NCBI RefSeq assembly: GCF_014385005.1
Contig: NZ_JACRSZ010000017.1
Coordinates: 8,899 to 72,898, forward strand
DNA length: 64,000 nt
Direction of reading: 5' to 3'
DNA from: Jingyaoa shaoxingensis
Lineage (GTDB): Bacteria > Bacillota > Clostridia > Lachnospirales > Lachnospiraceae
The position numbers and the translations under genes are program-made. Of the stretch, positions 60,161 through 64,000 are shown one piece after another. Numbering within the stretch: position 1 is the stretch's first letter; each line of letters opens with the position of its first letter. A model generated the notes under the pieces. That model was not told the DNA's origin and did not search any database. It saw only the letters and a list, made by a program, of their open reading frames with translations.

Positions 60161-63100
60161 GACCACAGAAATTGATTATGCAGGCATTTGGATCTTATGG
60201 GAAGAAAACAGAAATTGATTTTTCAGGGCTGAAGCAGAATCTGTTTCTGGTCAGCGGAGATACAGGCGCAGGGAAAACGACCATTTTTGATGCCATTGTA
60301 TTTGCACTGTTTGGAGAAGCCAGTTCTGAAAATAATAAAAAGGACGGGGTAGAGCTTCAGAGCCAGTATACAAAAGCGTATCTGGAACCATATGTGGAAC
60401 TGGTTTTTGAAGAACAAAATATAGATGGAGCGGGCGTGTATACAGTACGCAGAAGTCCAAGACATGTAAGACCGAAGAAACGGGGAACCGGTATGATAGA
60501 GGTCAGTGCGCAGGTGAGTTTGATACTGCCGGATGGCAGCGAATATCCACAGAAGGAGACCGATAAGAAGCTGGAAGAGATCGTAGGGTTGACAAAAAGC
60601 CAGTTTATGCAGGTGGCCATGATTGCGCAAGGAGAATTTATGGAATTGCTTCGTGCCAGATCAGATGAGAAGAAAGTGATTTTTCGTAAGTTGTTTCAGA
60701 CAGAATTCTACCAGAAGCTGACAGAAGAATTGGCGGTCAGGAGGAAAGAGAAATTGGGTATCATGGGGCAGATACGAACGATCTGTCAGACACAGGCTGG
60801 GTATATTGTAATACCTGAGGATTACCGCAGAGCCGCCGAGGTGAAGGAGGTAAAACAGAAGATTCAGACTTCGGACCGACTTTCTGTAACAGATCTGGAA
60901 TGCCTGGTGGAGGAACTTGAAAGTTTGTGCGCAGATTTGGAAAAGCAACGGGAGGAAAAACAGAAGGAGTACCGCCAGGCATCTGAAAAAAGGGATACTG
61001 ACCGTGAAAATGTGGTAAAAGCACAGAACTGTCTGCGTTTTTTTGCCTATCTGGAACAGGCACAGGAGAGATTAAAGGAATGCAGGCTGGAAGAGAAAGA
61101 ACGACTGCTGGATGAAGATCGGGTCAGGAAGATACGACAGGCCTATGAAATACGACAGATTTATCTTCAGTGGAAGGAAGCTGCACAGAGAACATCAGAG
61201 ACGAAGGCAAATCATCAACAGCAGAAAGAACGTTTTCCACAACTGGAAATACAGGAAAAAGAAGCTGTTTTGCAGGAAGAAAGGGCAGAGCAGAACTTTC
61301 GTCAGGCGGTGGAAGCTGACAGTAAAGTGATACAGAAAGCGGATGTGATATTAAAAGCACTGGAGAAGATGCATCAGATCCAAAAGGAAATAGATGGACA
61401 GGAAGAGAATCTGGCACAGGCAGATCAGTTATTACAGAAAGTGCAGAAGGAGATAACGGATCTGGCGAGCCAGGAAGAAGCGTGGCGTGAGCAAAGAACA
61501 GATCTGAAGGATGTCGACACGCAGATGGCACTGTGGCAGGCGCGTCAAACGGACGCGGATGCATTGCTGGATGAGCATGATAAGGTGATGAAATACTACC
61601 GTGAGTACACAAAATGTGTTCAGAAGAGAATGGATACTGCAAAGCGGTACTCTACAGGCAGAACGCATTTTCTTCAGGCAAATGAGGCATATTTAAGAAA
61701 CCAGACAGCTTTTCTGGATGCGCAGGCAGGTTTTCTGGCAAAAGAAAAATTGCGTCCCGGGCAGCCGTGTCCGGTATGTGGTTCTCTGGAACATCCATCC
61801 CCATGCCTGCTTGCGGAAACAAACCGTCATCTGACAAGAGAGATGCTGGAGCAGGAAAGCAAGGAAGTGCAGGAATTACAAAAGAAGCAGGAAGAACTGG
61901 CAAGGCAGGCAGAAGGATACCAGAAGCTGGAAGAAGAAAAGGAAAGTCTGATGCAGCAGGAGGCGGAGCAATTGTATCAGCACATGAAGAAAAGTTTGTC
62001 GGAAAGGAGTCTCGAAGACAGGGATACGGATGAAGATATAGATATAATAGAAGAAACAGTATTGGCAAAGTGGAAGATCAGCCTGAAAAACTGGAAAAAT
62101 GAAGTGGAAGAGGAAGGCACTGATCTGGCAAAAAGAAAATTACAGTATGAGAAACTGAAAAAATCTGAAGAAGAGGGAAAGCAGAAAAAGCAGGATCTGA
62201 AAGAACGGGAAGAAAAGCTGAAAGAGCAGAGAGGCAGACAAAAAGAACTGCTGGCAGGTCTTCAAAGCAGAAAGCAGGAATTGCAGAGTGCCACAGAAGG
62301 AAAGACCTCAAAAGAAGTGCAGGATGAAAAAGCTGTATCAAAAGCGATCAGAATAAAACAGGAACAGATCTGCCAGAATGCCAGAATACAGATGCAGAAT
62401 GCCCGCAGGGAAAAAGAACAGACGCAGGCTCGTATCAGGCAGTATGAGAAAGAGATACCAGAAAAAGAAAAGGAAGAGAAAGAAAAGTACAGGAACTACC
62501 GGAACGCACTGGAGGCTGGAAAGATAACAGAAGAAGGATGGCGGGAAGTGACAGAGACCTATGCCATCAGTGATGCAGATCTTATGCAGAAAAACCTAGA
62601 AGCATACAGAGAGAAAAAAGCAGCCGCTTTGCAGATGAAGGAGACCGCAGAAAAAGAGATAGGCAGTCAGGACAGACCGGATCTGGAGATGCTGGAGATC
62701 TGCAAGGAGCAGTCCGAAAAGCATTTGGAAGATGTGCGTACAAAGCTGGAAATCTGCAAAAATGCATATGAAAGTAATGAAAAGGCATATCTGGCGCTGA
62801 AAAAGAATCAGGAAGAACGCCAGACAATAGTGGAAGAATATGCGAGAACCGACCGACTCTATCAGCAGTTATCCGGAAATATGACAGGAGCACGAATGGA
62901 TATTGAAACTTTTGTGCAGCGCTATTATCTGCAGAACATACTGACAGCAGCCAACCGGAGATTTCTCGAAATGTCGGCAGGGCAGTATGAACTACGGATG
63001 TACCGTCTGGAAAAGGCAGGAGAAGGAAAGAATCATGGACTGGATCTTATGGTATATTCCACAGTAACCGGAAAAGAGCGGGAAGTCCGTACCTTATCAG

Positions 63101-63381
63101 GAGGGGAATCCTTCATGGCGGCACTGTCACTGGCTCTTGGAATAGCAGATCAGATTCAGCAAAGCTGCGCAGCAATACATCTGGATATGATGTTTATAGA
63201 CGAAGGTTTTGGTTCCCTGGACGAACATTCCAGAAATCAGGCAGTTCGAGTATTGAAACGCATGGCGGGCGGATCAAAGATGATCGGGATGATCTCCCAT
63301 GTCACAGAACTAAAACAAGAGGTAGAAGAACAACTTCTGGTAACCAAAGACCAGGAAGGCAGCCATGCCAGATGGCAGTAG
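60157..63381 (+). CDS. sbcC: exonuclease subunit SbcC (Rad50 family)
   Basis: A 1074-residue SMC-like ATPase. Walker A is SGDTGAGKTTIFDAIVFALF, the Q-loop region is TKSQFMQVAMIAQGEF, and two long coiled-coil arms flank the zinc hook PGQPCPVCGSLEHPSPC (near residue 545). The C-terminal ATPase has the signature RTLSGGESFMAALSLALG and Walker B LDMMFIDEGFGSLDEHS. It bridges and processes DNA ends with SbcD. Size and order are normal. Confidence 0.96.
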   Translation: MRPQKLIMQAFGSYGKKTEIDFSGLKQNLFLVSGDTGAGKTTIFDAIVFALFGEASSENNKKDGVELQSQYTKAYLEPYVELVFEEQNIDGAGVYTVRRSPRHVRPKKRGTGMIEVSAQVSLILPDGSEYPQKETDKKLEEIVGLTKSQFMQVAMIAQGEFMELLRARSDEKKVIFRKLFQTEFYQKLTEELAVRRKEKLGIMGQIRTICQTQAGYIVIPEDYRRAAEVKEVKQKIQTSDRLSVTDLECLVEELESLCADLEKQREEKQKEYRQASEKRDTDRENVVKAQNCLRFFAYLEQAQERLKECRLEEKERLLDEDRVRKIRQAYEIRQIYLQWKEAAQRTSETKANHQQQKERFPQLEIQEKEAVLQEERAEQNFRQAVEADSKVIQKADVILKALEKMHQIQKEIDGQEENLAQADQLLQKVQKEITDLASQEEAWREQRTDLKDVDTQMALWQARQTDADALLDEHDKVMKYYREYTKCVQKRMDTAKRYSTGRTHFLQANEAYLRNQTAFLDAQAGFLAKEKLRPGQPCPVCGSLEHPSPCLLAETNRHLTREMLEQESKEVQELQKKQEELARQAEGYQKLEEEKESLMQQEAEQLYQHMKKSLSERSLEDRDTDEDIDIIEETVLAKWKISLKNWKNEVEEEGTDLAKRKLQYEKLKKSEEEGKQKKQDLKEREEKLKEQRGRQKELLAGLQSRKQELQSATEGKTSKEVQDEKAVSKAIRIKQEQICQNARIQMQNARREKEQTQARIRQYEKEIPEKEKEEKEKYRNYRNALEAGKITEEGWREVTETYAISDADLMQKNLEAYREKKAAALQMKETAEKEIGSQDRPDLEMLEICKEQSEKHLEDVRTKLEICKNAYESNEKAYLALKKNQEERQTIVEEYARTDRLYQQLSGNMTGARMDIETFVQRYYLQNILTAANRRFLEMSAGQYELRMYRLEKAGEGKNHGLDLMVYSTVTGKEREVRTLSGGESFMAALSLALGIADQIQQSCAAIHLDMMFIDEGFGSLDEHSRNQAVRVLKRMAGGSKMIGMISHVTELKQEVEEQLLVTKDQEGSHARWQ

Positions 63382-63404
63382 CCATTGGGGACGGTGTTTT
63401 GCGG

Positions 63405-63640
63405 CTTTTTAACTGTCCCCTCTGGCTTAATGGTGCGTTAAAATTCAAGTCGAGCATCCGAGAGACTTGGCGCGTGATTCTGGTCAGCGTAAGCTGACAC
63501 ATTCTTTACAGAATCACTGCGCATCCTCGCGGAGCGTTTATCTCAGTAGGAGATTGGACTCCCACTGAGACAAATTTGTTATTACTCACCACCTGAAAGA
63601 GGTGGAAGTCTTCTCGACTGAGATAAATCTATGTCTTTTG
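63405..63640. repeat. structured intergenic repeat, copy 2 (inverted relative of 38515)
   Basis: On the minus strand it reads ACTTCCACCTCTTTCAGGTGG, then AAATTTGTCTCAGTGGGAGTC, CAATCTCC, and GGATGCGCAGTGATTCTG with an inner GTCAGC-TTAC-GCTGAC hairpin. These blocks match in order those of 38515-38720. It fills the gap between sbcC and the rRNA promoters. No transposase is present. Confidence 0.7.
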
Positions 63641-63719
63641 CAAGGACGGGTTTACAAAAGGATGGAATGTAGCTTTGCCTGTAAAAGAAAAAAGATTTTG
63701 AAAAAAGTCGAAAAAAGTG

Positions 63720-63751
63720 TTGACAAATACTGGCATGGGTGCTAATATAAT
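63720..63751 (+). promoter_or_regulatory. rRNA operon promoter P1
   Basis: TTGACA (63720-63725) followed by TAATAT at 17 bp (63743) or TATAAT at 20 bp (63746). The GC-poor upstream stretch with A- and T-runs resembles an UP element. Confidence 0.75.
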
Positions 63752-63821
63752 GAAGCTGTCTGACAGAGACAGTGAGAAACACAAAGCTTCAATCGAAAGA
63801 TTGAAAAAGTTAAAAAAGTTG

Positions 63822-63850
63822 TTGACAAACTTCTGAAACAGTGATATGAT
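63822..63850 (+). promoter_or_regulatory. rRNA operon promoter P2
   Basis: TTGACA, a 17-bp spacer, TATGAT. Tandem TTGACA promoters about 100 bp apart are typical of rRNA operons in Firmicutes. Confidence 0.82.
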
Positions 63851-63855
63851 ATCAA

Positions 63856-64000
63856 AGTTTCTGTTGAGAGACAAAACAACAAAGAACCTTGATAATTGAA
63901 CAGTGAAACAACCTTGAAAGATTCTAAAAGTTAATTCAAGGAACTGACCTTATAAAACAGTAAAAGGGATATCTAATTGAACATTAGCAGTTCAATTAGC
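63856..64000 (+). other. rRNA operon leader (16S gene lies beyond the window)
   Basis: The leader has ACCTTGATAATTGAACAGTG, a stretch common before clostridial 16S genes. It also has a CCTTGAA/TTCAAGG stem (63913-63941) and a perfect 10-bp hairpin CTAATTGAAC/GTTCAATTAG (63973-63999), probably for antitermination and RNase III processing. No mature rRNA is reached. Confidence 0.75.

Overview
The window looks like a chromosomal segment of a spore-forming Lachnospiraceae bacterium (Blautia/Dorea/Mediterraneibacter-like; genus not determined). The reasons are the low-to-moderate GC, strong AGGAGG-type ribosome sites, a CotF-like coat protein, a FatA-type thioesterase beside a CvfB-like protein, the galK-galT class II pair, and several small gene families (DUF6483, DUF3784, DUF6145) that I associate with this group. 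All names are from reading the sequence; no database search was run.

Region 1 (1-19,000) is an accessory zone full of broken genes. It holds a UvrA-like N-terminal stub, a run of small genes whose junctions carry a common palindromic repeat (1.4-3.8 kb), a RhuM-Doc/Fic fusion, stubs of an SSB and an MFS transporter, and a KilA-N protein. A complete PucR / NmrA / GcvT-fold O-demethylase-like module follows (7.0-11.2 kb), then a UvrA-like C-terminal stub and hicAB. A beta-galactosidase that has lost both ends reads in frame into an intact AraC gene (12.7-15.5 kb), and near-identical 112-bp repeats flank that locus. A 4Fe-4S membrane protein, an XRE regulator, a YczE-type membrane protein and a coat protein complete the region.

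Region 2 (19,000-41,500) is conserved core chromosome. It contains a MATE exporter and a folate operon (folE-HD-folP-folBK, minus strand) behind a probable tetrahydrofolate riboswitch with a terminator. Next come tRNA-Gln, a thioesterase, cvfB, dnaE, pfkA, an rRNA methyltransferase, a secreted SleB-type hydrolase with thirteen 36-bp repeats, nfeD-stomatin, argF-birA-DUF6145-dusB, greA, and a lysS with an added C-terminal tRNA-binding domain.

Region 3 (41,500-46,400) is a scar of an integrative conjugative element. Gene 5' ends are joined to other genes' 3' ends (DUF6075|ParA, ParB|sortase B, mobile-element protein|Fic), with an HTH-AbrB gene and a zinc-ribbon gene still intact. A LytTR-PAS regulator and a decayed XRE gene follow.

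Region 4 (45,900-54,300) is a sensory locus. A promoter and a c-di-GMP-I riboswitch with a terminator lead into a receiver-domain stub. Four collinear genes follow: a family-3 binding lipoprotein, a hybrid histidine kinase, a binding lipoprotein fused to a 5'-nucleotidase C-terminal-like domain, and a second hybrid kinase with PAS and two receivers. No DNA-binding output is encoded with them.

Region 5 (54,400-64,000) is core again: galK-galT, a YdjM-like membrane protein, an LDH-family dehydrogenase whose 3' end runs into an ABC-exporter stub, and sbcD-sbcC. A structured repeat related to one at 38.5 kb follows, then tandem promoters and the leader of an rRNA operon whose 16S gene lies beyond the window.
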